Assembly: GCF_040215725.1 (NCBI RefSeq) | Contig: NZ_CP157971.1 | Span: forward strand, 62,001-126,000 | DNA from: Rhizobium sp. ZPR4 | Lineage (GTDB): Bacteria > Pseudomonadota > Alphaproteobacteria > Rhizobiales > Rhizobiaceae | DNA length: 64,000 nt | Reading direction: 5' to 3' | In this document: piece by piece, positions 54,208-63,800 of the stretch | Position numbering within the stretch: the stretch's first letter is position 1 | How the letters are laid out: each line of letters starts with the position of its first letter | The notes under the pieces: generated by a model | The model's database searches: none | Told to the model about the DNA's origin: nothing | Seen by the model: the letters and a program-made list of their open reading frames with translations, nothing else | Position numbers and translations under genes: made by a program

Positions 54208-54853
54208 CAGTTTGAAACTTTCTTCGATGATTGACCACACGAACCTTCGACCTGAGGCGACAGAGGCCGACATCGAACGCTATTGCGCAGAGGCAATTGA
54301 ACACCGATTCAAGGCGGTCTGCGTCAATCCGATCCATATCCCGCGGGTTGCAGCACGGCTTTCCGGATCCGCTGTCCTCACCTGCTCAGTAGTAGGATTT
54401 CCCTTGGGAGCCGTCCCGACGATAATCAAGAATTTCGAGACGGAATTGGTGCTTTCGCAAGGGGCAAAAGAGATCGACATGGTCATATCGGTGGGGGACC
54501 TGAAGAGCGGCAACATCAGGGCGGTCGAGGAAGAGATCGCAGCATTGAAGCGGACGTGTGGAGACGCAGTCCTGAAGGTTATTTTCGAAACGTGTCTGCT
54601 TACGGACGCGGAGATCGTTGCCGCATGCAAAGCCTCGCAGAACGCCGGCGCCGATTTCGTCAAGACATCGACAGGTTTTGCGGCTCGTGGAGCAATTGTT
54701 GAACATGTCGCACTGATGCGAAAGACAGTTGGAGATGACATGGGCGTTAAGGCTTCTGGTGGCATCTCGACGCGAGAAATGGCCGAAGCAATGGCCACCG
54801 CTGGAGCAAATCGGATCGGCGCAAGCAAGAGTGTCGCGATCATCGACGGCTAA
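54200..54853 (+). CDS. deoC: Deoxyribose-phosphate aldolase
   Basis: Cleaves 2-deoxyribose 5-phosphate to glyceraldehyde 3-phosphate and acetaldehyde. The 217-residue TIM barrel has IDHTNLRPEATEADIE, AVCVNPIHIPR, SVVGFPLGAVPT, KEIDMVISVGDLKSG, the Schiff-base Lys in DFVKTSTGFAARGA and the second Lys in GVKASGGIST. The start is GTG at 54200, 6 bp after GGGAG and inside the end of the phosphorylase gene. Its presence shows that deoxynucleosides are among the substrates. Confidence 0.93.
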   Translation: MLDSLKLSSMIDHTNLRPEATEADIERYCAEAIEHRFKAVCVNPIHIPRVAARLSGSAVLTCSVVGFPLGAVPTIIKNFETELVLSQGAKEIDMVISVGDLKSGNIRAVEEEIAALKRTCGDAVLKVIFETCLLTDAEIVAACKASQNAGADFVKTSTGFAARGAIVEHVALMRKTVGDDMGVKASGGISTREMAEAMATAGANRIGASKSVAIIDG

Positions 54854-54891
54854 TCGAAGATCGGGCGAGACGACGACGTCAAGAAGAATTC

Positions 54892-54914
54892 GGTGGTCCC
54901 AATGTGGGACTACC
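54892..54914 (+). terminator. Hairpin after deoC
   Basis: GGTGGTCCCA pairs with TGGGACTACC (one G-T wobble) around a 3-base loop, 38 bp after the deoC stop, followed by AAAATAG. A likely end of the nucleoside enzyme operon, though it lacks a T tract. Confidence 0.5.
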
Positions 54915-55108
54915 AAAATAGCATCGCATTCAATGCGCTATATCGCCTGTATAAACTGGGCAAAGGGTCAACCTCGATGATCAATTTCGCCAGCGAAGCC
55001 AGGGCACCGGAAGCAGACTGAGCATCCGTCCCTCCTCCTAGTGGTCACTGCGAATATTGCGCCAAACGTTTGTCGAACAACGTCTGGGAGTAGGAGGGCT
55101 TGAAACAC

Positions 55109-56689
55109 ATGCTTCAGAAAATCGGAGCTCTTAAAGAGCGAGCACCGCGAGAATCGCGAGTCGCGATGACCCCCGACAGTGCGATCCAGCTGCAAAAACT
55201 CGGTCATGGCTGTGTGATAGAAGCAGGAGCCGGGCAAGCGGCAGGGTTCTCTGACGATGACTATCGCGATGCCGGTGTGGCAGTCGTTGCGAATGCAACG
55301 GCGGTCTTGGAGACTGCGGGTCTGCTTGTCAAGTTGAGACCCCCAGAAAATGTTGAGGTTGAACGGCTGCGCGCGGGCCAGACATTGATCTCCTTTTTCT
55401 ATCCGGGTCAGAATACTGCCCTCCTGGAGCAGGTCGCCACCACTGGCGCAAATGTCATCGCCATGGACATGGTGCCGCGCATTTCCCGCGCCCAGAAAAT
55501 GGATGCGCTCTCCTCCATGGCCAATATCGCCGGTTATCGTGCGGTCATCGAGGCGGGGAATAATTTCGGCCGCTTCTTCACCGGTCAGGTCACCGCCGCC
55601 GGCAAGGTGCCGCCTGCCAAGGTTCTGGTCATCGGTGCCGGCGTCGCCGGTCTTGCCGCCATCGGCACGGCCACATCGCTCGGCGCGATCACCTACGCCT
55701 TCGACGTGCGCCCTGAAGTTGCCGAGCAGATCGAATCCATGGGCGCTGAGTTCGTCTATCTCGATTTCGCCGACCAGCAGCAGGATGGCGCAGCGACCGG
55801 CGGTTATGCCGCCCCCTCCTCGCCGGAATTCCGCGAGAAGCAGTTGGAGAAGTTCCGCGAACTCGCACCGCAGATCGATATCGTCATCACCACGGCGCTG
55901 ATCCCCGGTCGCGACGCCCCGAAACTGTGGCTTGCCGACATGGTGGCGATGATGAAGCCCGGTTCGGTCATCATCGACCTCGCCGCCGAGCGCGGCGGCA
56001 ATTGCGATTTGACGGTTCCCGACCAGCGCGTCGTTTCCGACAATGGCGTCATCGTCATTGGCTACACGGATTTTCCGAGCCGCATGGCTGCCCAGGCGTC
56101 CACTCTTTACGCGACCAACATCCGCCATATGATCAGTGATCTTACGCCAGGCAAGGATGGCGTGATTGTCCATAATATGGAAGATGACATCGTCCGCAGT
56201 GTAACGGTGACTTTCGAAGGCGCCATCACCTATCCGCCACCACCGCCCAAGATCCGGGCGATCGCCACTCAAAAGCCCAAGGAAAAGCCGAAGGGACTGG
56301 CGCCGGAGGAGAAGCGCGCGGCCGAGACCGCCGCCTTCAAGGCTCAGACGAAGAGCCAGGGATTGCTGCTCGTTGCGGGTATGGCGCTGCTGCTTCTGGT
56401 CGGCGCCGTTGCGCCGGCCAGCTTCATGAGCCATTTCGTGGTCTTTGTACTTGCCTGTTTCATCGGCTTCCAGGTGATCTGGAATGTCAGCCATTCCCTC
56501 CACACGCCGCTGATGGCCGTGACGAATGCGGTCTCCGGCATCGTCATCCTCGGCGCGCTTCTTCAGGTCGGCTCGAGCCATTGGCTTGTCGTGGCGCTTG
56601 CCGCGCTTTCGGTGCTGGTCGCCACGATCAACATTGTCGGCGGCTTCCTCGTAACACGCCGCATGCTCGCCATGTTCCAAAAGTCCTGA
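55109..56689 (+). CDS. pntA: NAD(P) transhydrogenase subunit alpha (fused form)
   Basis: The proton-driven transhydrogenase reduces NADP with NADH. The 526 residues carry the NAD-binding domain I ([47 protein letters not shown]) and, after a Pro/Lys-rich linker, four membrane helices, the one-chain E. coli-like layout. ATG 55109 is used; the TTG at 55100 is too close to GGAGGG. The first 110 codons use less GC at third positions than the rest, with a visible shift near 55450, so the gene looks mosaic. pntB follows by 17 bp. Confidence 0.94.
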   Translation: MLQKIGALKERAPRESRVAMTPDSAIQLQKLGHGCVIEAGAGQAAGFSDDDYRDAGVAVVANATAVLETAGLLVKLRPPENVEVERLRAGQTLISFFYPGQNTALLEQVATTGANVIAMDMVPRISRAQKMDALSSMANIAGYRAVIEAGNNFGRFFTGQVTAAGKVPPAKVLVIGAGVAGLAAIGTATSLGAITYAFDVRPEVAEQIESMGAEFVYLDFADQQQDGAATGGYAAPSSPEFREKQLEKFRELAPQIDIVITTALIPGRDAPKLWLADMVAMMKPGSVIIDLAAERGGNCDLTVPDQRVVSDNGVIVIGYTDFPSRMAAQASTLYATNIRHMISDLTPGKDGVIVHNMEDDIVRSVTVTFEGAITYPPPPPKIRAIATQKPKEKPKGLAPEEKRAAETAAFKAQTKSQGLLLVAGMALLLLVGAVAPASFMSHFVVFVLACFIGFQVIWNVSHSLHTPLMAVTNAVSGIVILGALLQVGSSHWLVVALAALSVLVATINIVGGFLVTRRMLAMFQKS

Positions 56690-56706
56690 GCTAGAGGCCA
56701 TAATCC

Positions 56707-58140
56707 ATGACCATCGGTATCGTTTCGGCCGCCTATATCTCCGCGGCTGTTCTCTTCATCCTGTCCCTTGGCGGTCTTTCCGGTCAGGAAAGCGCCAAGC
56801 GCGCCGTCTGGTACGGCATTGGCGGGATGGCGCTCGCAGTCGTCGCCACTATTTTCGGACCCGGCGTGGGCAACTGGATCATCATCCTGTTGATGATCGC
56901 CGGCGGCTCGGTGCTCGGATATTATGGCGCTTCGCGCGTGCAGATGACCGAAATGCCGCAGCTTGTGGCCGCACTCCATTCCTTTGTCGGCCTTGCCGCC
57001 GTCTTCATCGGTTTCAACGCTCATATCGAAGCGGCCAACATTGCTAGCCTGGACGAGGCGTCGCGATCGGCACTGTCAGGCTTTGCTGGCATCCTCGCCC
57101 ACAAGCCCCCTGTCGAGCTTGCCATCATGAAAGTCGAGGTCTTCCTCGGCGTGTTCATCGGCGCCGTCACCTTCACCGGCTCGGTCATTGCCTTCGGCAA
57201 GCTGGCCGGCAAGGTTGACGGCAAGGCGAAGAAGCTGCCGGGCGGCCATCTGCTTAATGCCGGTGCGGCGCTGCTGTCGGTCATCCTGCTGGTGATGTAT
57301 TTCAATGGCGCCGGCGCCTGGGCGCTCGTCCTGATGACGTTTGCCGCCTTCTTTATGGGCTATCACCTGATCATAAGCATCGGCGGCGCCGACATGCCGG
57401 TGGTGGTATCGATGCTGAATTCCTATTCTGGCTGGGCGGCCGCCGCCATCGGTTTCACGCTTGGCAACGATCTGCTGATCGTTACCGGCGCCCTGGTCGG
57501 CTCCTCAGGTGCGATCCTGTCCTACATCATGTGCAAGGCGATGAACCGCTCCTTCGCCTCGGTCATCCTCGGCGGCTTCCGCGGGGTGGCCGGTCCGGCG
57601 ATGGAGATCGTCGGCGAGCAGGTCGTGATCGATGCCGATGGTGTGGCGGCAGCGCTCGACGACGCCGACTCGATCATCATCGTGCCCGGCTATGGTATGG
57701 CGGTGGCGCAGGCGCAGCAGTCCGTCTCGGAACTGACGCGTAAGCTGCGCGCCGCCGGCAAGAGCGTGCGCTTTGCCATCCATCCCGTCGCCGGCCGCCT
57801 TCCGGGCCACATGAACGTGCTGCTCGCCGAGGCCAAGGTGCCCTACGATATCGTTCTCGAAATGGACGAGATCAACGAGGACTTCCACGAGACGGACGTG
57901 GTCATCGTCATCGGCTCCAATGACATCGTCAACCCGGCAGCGCAGGAAGATCCGAACTCGCCGATTGCGGGGATGCCGGTGCTCGAAGTCTGGAAGGCAA
58001 AGCAGGTGTTTGTTTCCAAGCGTGGCCAAGGCACCGGCTACTCCGGCATCGAAAACCCGCTATTCTACAAGGACAACACGCGTATGTTCTACGGCGATGC
58101 CAAGACTTCGATCTCAAAGCTCCTGCTAGCGATAAGCTAA
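56707..58140 (+). CDS. pntB: NAD(P) transhydrogenase subunit beta
   Basis: A 477-residue partner of PntA. About nine membrane helices form the proton channel (for instance [24 protein letters not shown]), followed by the NADP-binding domain III with [46 protein letters not shown] and [16 protein letters not shown]. The length is that of the family. Codon use is strongly GC-rich until the last dozen codons, where it returns to the local style. It may supply NADPH for the flanking catabolic modules. Confidence 0.95.
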   Translation: MTIGIVSAAYISAAVLFILSLGGLSGQESAKRAVWYGIGGMALAVVATIFGPGVGNWIIILLMIAGGSVLGYYGASRVQMTEMPQLVAALHSFVGLAAVFIGFNAHIEAANIASLDEASRSALSGFAGILAHKPPVELAIMKVEVFLGVFIGAVTFTGSVIAFGKLAGKVDGKAKKLPGGHLLNAGAALLSVILLVMYFNGAGAWALVLMTFAAFFMGYHLIISIGGADMPVVVSMLNSYSGWAAAAIGFTLGNDLLIVTGALVGSSGAILSYIMCKAMNRSFASVILGGFRGVAGPAMEIVGEQVVIDADGVAAALDDADSIIIVPGYGMAVAQAQQSVSELTRKLRAAGKSVRFAIHPVAGRLPGHMNVLLAEAKVPYDIVLEMDEINEDFHETDVVIVIGSNDIVNPAAQEDPNSPIAGMPVLEVWKAKQVFVSKRGQGTGYSGIENPLFYKDNTRMFYGDAKTSISKLLLAIS

Positions 58141-58836
58141 TATCTATTCTGGCGACCGGCGTCTTAAGATTGGTAGTGATCCGATCAGCTGGAACCTTGA
58201 AGTGGAACGTTGATTGACGAATGAGACATACGAAGCGCACGGCTCCGCTCATGACGACGGCAAGCTGCATAAGGTGCTGCAAAACCTCCAGAAAAACAAT
58301 ATGTGACCACTGTGTCTTCTCTCTGACTGCAAATCTCAGGCCGATGTGATTTAAACAAGATAGAAGGCAGCGGCGTCGCCGGCAGGCACAACGTAGCCAT
58401 TTTCGAGCCGCCGAGTACGAGCGCATCAAACGCCTGGAGGCCAGTGAGGCCATCGTCGGTGGAAACGCCGAGCGACTCGAGCGCCAGGAGCAGCCGTTGT
58501 CCGGACGATGCTGGAATATCCTTCGATGCCGACGCGGAATCGTGCGAGAGCGTGTGCCGGAACACGCCGCGCCGCGTTAATCCGTTGAGGTCGGTGATCG
58601 GCCTGTCAGCAAGGCGGCTCGAGGTAGGCGCATCGGCCGGCAAGGCGAGTTGGTGCGACTGCGGCGTCAACAGCGTCTCGCCGAGCCCTTCGACGGTAAT
58701 AGCCTTCGCTGCCCCGGCGTACCCTCGAGGACGTCGAGGGCAAAATCTTGTCGGGCGTGAACGGACTCCATCTGCGCATCGCGTTCCAGACTCATCGCCG
58801 TACTGCATTGAACCAGTTCCAATCGGCCAGAACGGA
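58141..58836. other. Gene-poor region after pntB
   Basis: About 700 bp without a gene I can support. The minus strand is open from 58808 to 58185 (207 codons), and its middle part (GYAGAAKAITVEGLGETLL, LADRPITDLNGLTRRGVF, DGLTGLQAFDALVLGG) looks protein-like, but its ends do not, and I know no family for it. The plus strand is open over the same span. It is probably a decayed gene. Confidence 0.4.
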
Positions 58837-59727
58837 TTATGTACCCCATCCCCGCATCTTGGCTTCGAGGGTCACCATCAGCTTAGCTGGCGCGCCGTGC
58901 AGCTGCCTACCCAGTCGGGATATCAAATGTACAGAAGTAGAATCGACTTCGTTGTCAGCGAATGGGACCGCTACTAGCTGCTGGGCAGATTGCCCGGTTA
59001 GAGCTCGCGGTAGGATAGTAACCACATGCCCTCCGGCTGCCATTTCCCGCATCATTAAGATGGAGGTGGTAGTGATTGCCGGCTCAAGCAAAATTCCGGA
59101 TGCGGCCTCCGCTTTCGCAAGAATTTGACGAATGCGAAATTCTCGCGGCGGAAGACACAGTTCGTGCTCCGACAGATCTGAAACTGTTACATTTTTTTTG
59201 CTGGCAAGGGGATGCGATGGATGAGCCAACACAACCAAATCTAGCTGTACAGATACTCGCACTCGAATTTTGGGTTCTGGTTCGATTTGGAGCACGAGCC
59301 CTATATGAGCCTCATCCTCCCTGACCATGCGCACAATTTCAGTCGTTGCAGCGACACGGGTCTGAATACGTATGCCGCGATTAGCAAAATAAAAACCGTT
59401 AATGGTTTCAAAGAATCCGTTGCCGAGTAATCCTTCACCTACTGCCAACTGCACGAGCCCTGTTCGCACGCCGCGCAGACTCTCGATCCTCGAGTTGAAG
59501 CTATCGAGCTCAACCAGATTACTCCGATGGAACTCATAAGCCAAACGGCCAGCTTCGGTAAGCCTCACCGACCGGCGGCCACGTTCGATCAAGGGGACGC
59601 CCAGTTCCGTCTCTAGCTGCGCTATTTGGCGGCTGATCGAGGAAACTGCGATGCCAAGCTTTTCGCTTGCGAGCCGCATAGAGCCCTGCTTCGCGGCTTC
59701 GTAGAAATACCGCATTGCGGTTTCCAT
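58837..59727 (-). CDS. LysR-family regulator
   Basis: A 296-residue transcription factor. The winged helix is MRYFYEAAKQGSMRLASEKL with ISRQIAQLETELGVPLIERG, and the effector domain has VQLAVGEGLLGNGFFETI, EDEAHIGLVLQIEPEPKIRV and HELCLPPREFRIRQI. It is divergent from the DapA-like gene with about 150 bp between and so probably controls the imino-acid operon. Its effector is likely that operon's substrate. Confidence 0.91.
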   Translation of the reverse strand: METAMRYFYEAAKQGSMRLASEKLGIAVSSISRQIAQLETELGVPLIERGRRSVRLTEAGRLAYEFHRSNLVELDSFNSRIESLRGVRTGLVQLAVGEGLLGNGFFETINGFYFANRGIRIQTRVAATTEIVRMVREDEAHIGLVLQIEPEPKIRVRVSVQLDLVVLAHPSHPLASKKNVTVSDLSEHELCLPPREFRIRQILAKAEAASGILLEPAITTTSILMMREMAAGGHVVTILPRALTGQSAQQLVAVPFADNEVDSTSVHLISRLGRQLHGAPAKLMVTLEAKMRGWGT

Positions 59728-59878
59728 CTAATCTCCTCCCATTCGATTTTTTAGTTATATTGTCCAAAACGCAATGATGTCAATGAATCGATGCGCTGGA
59801 CCGAACGTCGTGGGGACGAGTAAAAGCGTACTGAATACACTAAGTTGATCTAGAATCCGAAGTGATGAGGCAAACACA
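59728..59878. promoter_or_regulatory. Divergent promoter region of the LysR gene and imino-acid operon
   Basis: A 151-bp AT-rich stretch between the LysR gene and the DapA-like gene. LysR boxes (T-N11-A) are expected, but I could not single one out with confidence. The ribosome site before the ATG at 59879 is weak (GATGAGGC, about 9 bp ahead). Confidence 0.4.
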
Positions 59879-60826
59879 ATGAATGACAAGCGGGCACGCG
59901 TTCAATGGCGCGGCTATATTCCGGCCATCACGACGCCGTTTGATGCCGAGCGCAAGCTTGACATAACCGGCCTTGGCTTATTGCTTGAATGGCTACACGC
60001 CGAAGGCATGCATGGGCTTGTCATTGGGGGTACGACGGGCGAATGGTTCAGTCTAAACGATCGTGAGCGCCATCAGTTATTTTCAGCTGCTGGTTCGCAG
60101 ATGAGGGGACGCTTACCTCTGATCGCTGGATGTAGCGCGTACACACCGGATGAAGTTCTGCGCCATATAGAGCACGCTCATGGTTGCGGGTTTGAAGGCG
60201 TGCTGATCACACCCCCACCTTACGCTTTGCCCGATGAAAATGATCTCTTCGCCTTTTACGCCCACATTGCACAGCGCAGCCGGCTTCCCATCTGCATTTA
60301 CAATTGGCCGCCCGGAACCAACATCGACATGTCGTTCGATCTGCTCAGCCGGCTGGCAGAGCTCGACGCAGTCGTCGCGATCAAACAATCGACGTCCGAT
60401 CTTTCCCGATTCATTAAAACATTCTTCTCCCTCAAGGACCAGGTCCGGGTGTTTGGTTTGCCGATGGATGAGCTTGGCATCACCCTGGTCACAGCGCATG
60501 ACGCTGACGGAACAATGGGCGCGGGCGGCGTACTTGGGCATTATCAGCCGGGCTTTTACGACAATCTTTGGAGAGGGGATGTGGACGCGGCGCGCGCATG
60601 CGGTGCTAAAGACCGCGTTTTGATGCGCGATTGGTTCACACCTGCGTTAACGGGGAAATTCGGGTCGGGCGCGGCAATATTGAAAGCAGCGCTCAACGCG
60701 AGAGGTCTTCCCGGCGGCTACGTGCGTCCCCCGTTCCAGGATGTCTCGTCGGCCGATGCGGCACAGATTGCCCAGACACTAAGGTCACTTGATTGTATTC
60801 CTGTCGGGAAGGTCCAAACGGTATGA
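59879..60826 (+). CDS. DapA-family lyase/deaminase (hydroxyproline-pathway LhpC-like)
   Basis: A Schiff-base TIM-barrel enzyme of 315 residues in the dihydrodipicolinate synthase superfamily: GYIPAITTPFDAERKLD, VIGGTTGEWFSLNDRER, YNWPPGTNIDMS (Tyr region) and the Schiff-base Lys in VVAIKQSTSDLSRF. In hydroxyproline degradation a DapA-like enzyme deaminates pyrroline-4-hydroxy-2-carboxylate to 2-oxoglutarate semialdehyde. The three dehydrogenase genes that follow match that pathway. Other 2-keto-acid aldolase roles remain possible. Its stop overlaps the next start (ATGA). Confidence 0.85.
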   Translation: MNDKRARVQWRGYIPAITTPFDAERKLDITGLGLLLEWLHAEGMHGLVIGGTTGEWFSLNDRERHQLFSAAGSQMRGRLPLIAGCSAYTPDEVLRHIEHAHGCGFEGVLITPPPYALPDENDLFAFYAHIAQRSRLPICIYNWPPGTNIDMSFDLLSRLAELDAVVAIKQSTSDLSRFIKTFFSLKDQVRVFGLPMDELGITLVTAHDADGTMGAGGVLGHYQPGFYDNLWRGDVDAARACGAKDRVLMRDWFTPALTGKFGSGAAILKAALNARGLPGGYVRPPFQDVSSADAAQIAQTLRSLDCIPVGKVQTV

Positions 60827-62016
60827 AGCATCATGCCGATGTCTTGATAATCGGTGGAGGGCTTGTGGGCTGTGCGACAGCCTTCCACCTCGCACGAGCT
60901 GGACAATCGGTATTGCTCGTCGAGGCCGGGGACGTGAACGCGGTGGCCTCGGGGCAAAACGCAGGTTCGCTCCACTTCCAAATGGAGCGAAGATTTCTTG
61001 AACAAGGCGAGGCGCTGATGGAACAAGCCTCGCACGTTATCAGCCTGAATCGTCAAGCAATCCACGATTGGCGCGGCCTTGAAGACCTGCTGAGCGGCCC
61101 TCTCGGGGTTACGATGCGCGGAGGGTTGATGGTGGCCGAGACGCCGGAGCAGGTTGCCCTTCTTGAGCGCAAAGCCCGACTGGAAGAATCGGCCGGGATG
61201 GCTACGAAAATGATTGACCGCGCCGAAGCGCACGACATCGCGCCATACCTTGGTCCGCTCGTGACTGCGGCACTATGGGCGCCCGACGAGGGACACGCCG
61301 ATCCGAAGAAAGTTACGCCAGCTTTTGCCGGGGCGGCCGAAGAGGCGGGCGCGACCATATTATCTCAAAGCCCGGTTCTAGCACTCGAGAAACGTAACAG
61401 GGGATTTGAGGCGAAACTTGGAGGTCTGCATCTGGATCAACCGGTGACGAGCAACAAGATCGTCATTGCCGCGGGCGCCTGGATCGCTCAGATCGCTGCC
61501 ATGTTAAATTTGCACATGCCGATCTTTCCCCTCGGTCTTAGCATGAACGTCACAGAAAGATGTGGGCCTTTGATCCCGCACCTCGTGCAGCACGTCGGAC
61601 GAAGGCTGTCTATGAAGCAAGCGGCGGCCGGCAACATCCTTGTAGGTGGCGGCTGGCCCAGCAAGCTTGCATGGCGACCTGATTGTGGATTTGACCTCTC
61701 GAAGCGACCAGAGCCGAAACGTGAATCCGTGGTGGGGAATCTGAAAGCCGCAATCGCCGTGGTGCCGCAGGTGGCTTCTCTCAATCTGATCCGGACGTGG
61801 ACAGGTACGGTCGCGGTCTCTTCTGATCAGTTGCCGATTGTTGGTGAAGTCCCTCGAATGCCCGGGGTTTATGTTGCTGGCGGTGGATCAGCCTTTACGC
61901 TTGGTCCTACTTTTGCCAGGTTGCTTGCGGGAGAAATTCTTTCAGGTCGCAGAACCGAGGAATTTCAATATTTCTCCCCGGCGCGCTACGAACATTTAAA
62001 CAGTTTCATGGGGTGA
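60823..62016 (+). CDS. FAD-dependent D-amino-acid/imino-acid dehydrogenase subunit (DadA-like)
   Basis: The substrate-oxidising flavoprotein of a multi-subunit dehydrogenase, 397 residues. The N-terminus has ADVLIIGGGLVGCATAFHL and LLVEAGDVNAVASGQNAGSLH, and the C-terminal FAD contact is PGVYVAGGGSAFTLGPTFA. ATG 60823 overlaps the DapA-like stop; the frame from 60793 would add ten residues with no ribosome site. Together with the small 2Fe-2S and second FAD protein it resembles cis-4-hydroxy-D-proline dehydrogenase and the opine oxidases of Agrobacterium. Confidence 0.88.
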   Translation: MKHHADVLIIGGGLVGCATAFHLARAGQSVLLVEAGDVNAVASGQNAGSLHFQMERRFLEQGEALMEQASHVISLNRQAIHDWRGLEDLLSGPLGVTMRGGLMVAETPEQVALLERKARLEESAGMATKMIDRAEAHDIAPYLGPLVTAALWAPDEGHADPKKVTPAFAGAAEEAGATILSQSPVLALEKRNRGFEAKLGGLHLDQPVTSNKIVIAAGAWIAQIAAMLNLHMPIFPLGLSMNVTERCGPLIPHLVQHVGRRLSMKQAAAGNILVGGGWPSKLAWRPDCGFDLSKRPEPKRESVVGNLKAAIAVVPQVASLNLIRTWTGTVAVSSDQLPIVGEVPRMPGVYVAGGGSAFTLGPTFARLLAGEILSGRRTEEFQYFSPARYEHLNSFMG

Positions 62017-62017
62017 C

Positions 62018-62308
62018 ATGCGGATTCTTGAAAAAGTCACGCGGGGTGCTCCTTTGACGATCTTTGTGGACGGTGAGCCTGTCCACGGGTTTTGCGGAGA
62101 AACCGTGGCAACGGTCATGATCGCGGCGGGGATCAACGCTTTCAGAAACGATAGCCGCGACCGCCCGAGGGGGCTCTTTTGTAACATGGGCACCTGCTGC
62201 GAATGCATGGTGCGGGTCGGAGAAGGTATCCAGGAAATTGCAGTCCGCGCCTGTCTGTTGCCTGCTTGTGATGGCCAGCGCATAACGACAGGGTTGCCGA
62301 AGTCATGA
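62018..62308 (+). CDS. 2Fe-2S ferredoxin-like dehydrogenase subunit
   Basis: A 96-residue protein with a plant-type 2Fe-2S site: Cys residues in GLFCNMGTCCECMVRVGEG and the fourth in RACLLPACDG. Proteins of this size and pattern (HcnA-like) are the gamma subunits of hydroxyproline, opine and glycine-type dehydrogenases. It stands 1 bp after the DadA-like gene and overlaps the next by 4 bp, so all three subunits are translated in tandem. It passes electrons between the two flavins. Confidence 0.9.
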   Translation: MRILEKVTRGAPLTIFVDGEPVHGFCGETVATVMIAAGINAFRNDSRDRPRGLFCNMGTCCECMVRVGEGIQEIAVRACLLPACDGQRITTGLPKS

Positions 62309-63711
62309 ATGACAGAACCGATCTCGCAATCATCGGCGGGGGGCCGGCGGGCATGGCGGCAGCCGAAGTTGCCAGCAAGGCCGGGCTCTCCGTCACTATC
62401 ATTGACGAGCAACAGCGGCTTGGTGGGCAGATTCTGAGGCAGCCCTCGAAACATTTCCAGGTGAACAACTGGCTACCCGGTCGCGTTTACAATGGTGTCA
62501 AGGCACAGCTGGCGCGGGCTGAAGCATTGCCGGTGCATTTTCTTTCTGGAATGTCGGTTCATTCCGCCTACCGCGATACGTTCGGTTTCGATCTCCAACT
62601 TGCAGGTCCATCGGGTGCCACGCATCTTCCGGCGAAACGCCTTCTGATTGCGACTGGCTGTTACGACATGCCGGTTGCATTTCCGGGATGGACCTTGCCA
62701 GGAATAACCACTGCCGGCGCAGCGCAGGCTTTCGTCAAGGCGCAACAAATCGTGCCTGGCGACAGGTTTGTTCTTGCCGGGACTCATCCGTTGCAGATCA
62801 TTCTGGCTGAGCAAATCCTGAAAGCGGGAGGGCGGGTCGAAGCCGTTCTTTTCGCCCAATCGATAACGCGCTCACTACGCGTGCTCGGCGCACCCGTTAC
62901 GGCGACTGCGCATCTGAAATTGTTGGCAGCGGCGGGCAATGCAATGGTCCGACTGCTGCGAGCAGGCGTTCCTGTCCATTTTGGCCAGACCATAGGTAAG
63001 GCCGAAGGCTTGGATCGGGTGGAAGCGGCGACGATCGTTAAGGTCATCAACGGCGTCCCCGGAGACAAGATTGGCCAGATCAAATGTGACGCCATCGCTA
63101 CCTGTTTTGGTTTTCTTCCGCAGTGCGACCTGCCACGAGCGTTGGGCGCCAAAGCGGTCGCTATCCCTAAAACAGGAGGGTGGCGAATTGTTCATGATGA
63201 ATGGATGTTCACCGGGGTTGACGACCTGTTTGTAGCAGGTGAGGTGACTGGCGTCGCAGGCGCCGAGTCGTCGATGATTGAGGGACGGATTGCTGGTCTT
63301 GCCGTAGCTCGGTCAGCTGGCGTGATGGGAGATGCGGAAGCCTTGCGTCTGGTCAAGCCTCTCAGACGTCGGCTTGCTTCTTTGCGCAGTTTCGCCGATC
63401 TTCTTTCTTCAATATCGGATCCATCGCCACTTTGGATGCACCTTGCTTCGCCCGACACGATCCTGTGTCGATGCGAGGACCTCACCCGAGGCGCAGTAAC
63501 CGCCACAATCGATGCGCACCCGACAGTCGATATCAACACGATCAAGAAGCTTACGCGTGCGGGTATGGGACGATGCCAAGGGCGCGGATGCGAGCACCAG
63601 ATCCGCGCCCTGATGGGCTCGACCGCACCCGATCAATGCTTCGAAGCCCGTATGCCTGTGCGCCCCACACCTATTGCAACGATTGCCGCCGCAGATGAAC
63701 AGCCAAATTAG
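62305..63711 (+). CDS. FAD/NAD(P)-type dehydrogenase subunit with C-terminal 2Fe-2S domain
   Basis: A 468-residue HcnB/OoxA-like flavoprotein. It has the FAD fold LAIIGGGPAGMAAAEVA, ATGCYDMPVAFPGW, a second dinucleotide site around FVLAGTHPLQIILAEQILKAGG, DDLFVAGEVTGVAGAES, and a C-terminal Cys cluster in ILCRCEDLTRGAV and GMGRCQGRGCEHQI, the BFD-like 2Fe-2S domain. It completes the three-subunit dehydrogenase and is expected to pass electrons to the respiratory chain. Confidence 0.9.
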   Translation: MNDRTDLAIIGGGPAGMAAAEVASKAGLSVTIIDEQQRLGGQILRQPSKHFQVNNWLPGRVYNGVKAQLARAEALPVHFLSGMSVHSAYRDTFGFDLQLAGPSGATHLPAKRLLIATGCYDMPVAFPGWTLPGITTAGAAQAFVKAQQIVPGDRFVLAGTHPLQIILAEQILKAGGRVEAVLFAQSITRSLRVLGAPVTATAHLKLLAAAGNAMVRLLRAGVPVHFGQTIGKAEGLDRVEAATIVKVINGVPGDKIGQIKCDAIATCFGFLPQCDLPRALGAKAVAIPKTGGWRIVHDEWMFTGVDDLFVAGEVTGVAGAESSMIEGRIAGLAVARSAGVMGDAEALRLVKPLRRRLASLRSFADLLSSISDPSPLWMHLASPDTILCRCEDLTRGAVTATIDAHPTVDINTIKKLTRAGMGRCQGRGCEHQIRALMGSTAPDQCFEARMPVRPTPIATIAAADEQPN

Positions 63712-63800
63712 CTTGCGGCTTGCGCAACGTCTTTTTCGTTTCACATGCATTGTTGTTCACCTGAGCGCGAGATAGCTTGGGAAAAGTGGAGGAGAAAATT

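Noticed and set aside
54968..56701. 577-codon minus-strand frame opposite pntA
   Set aside because: It is an antisense shadow of pntA caused by GC-rich codon use; it is rich in Arg, His and Asp, has no family motifs, and pntA is certain.
58185..58808. 207-codon minus frame as a real gene
   Set aside because: Only its middle looks protein-like, both ends do not, no ribosome site is clear, and the opposite strand is also open; kept only as a possible remnant.
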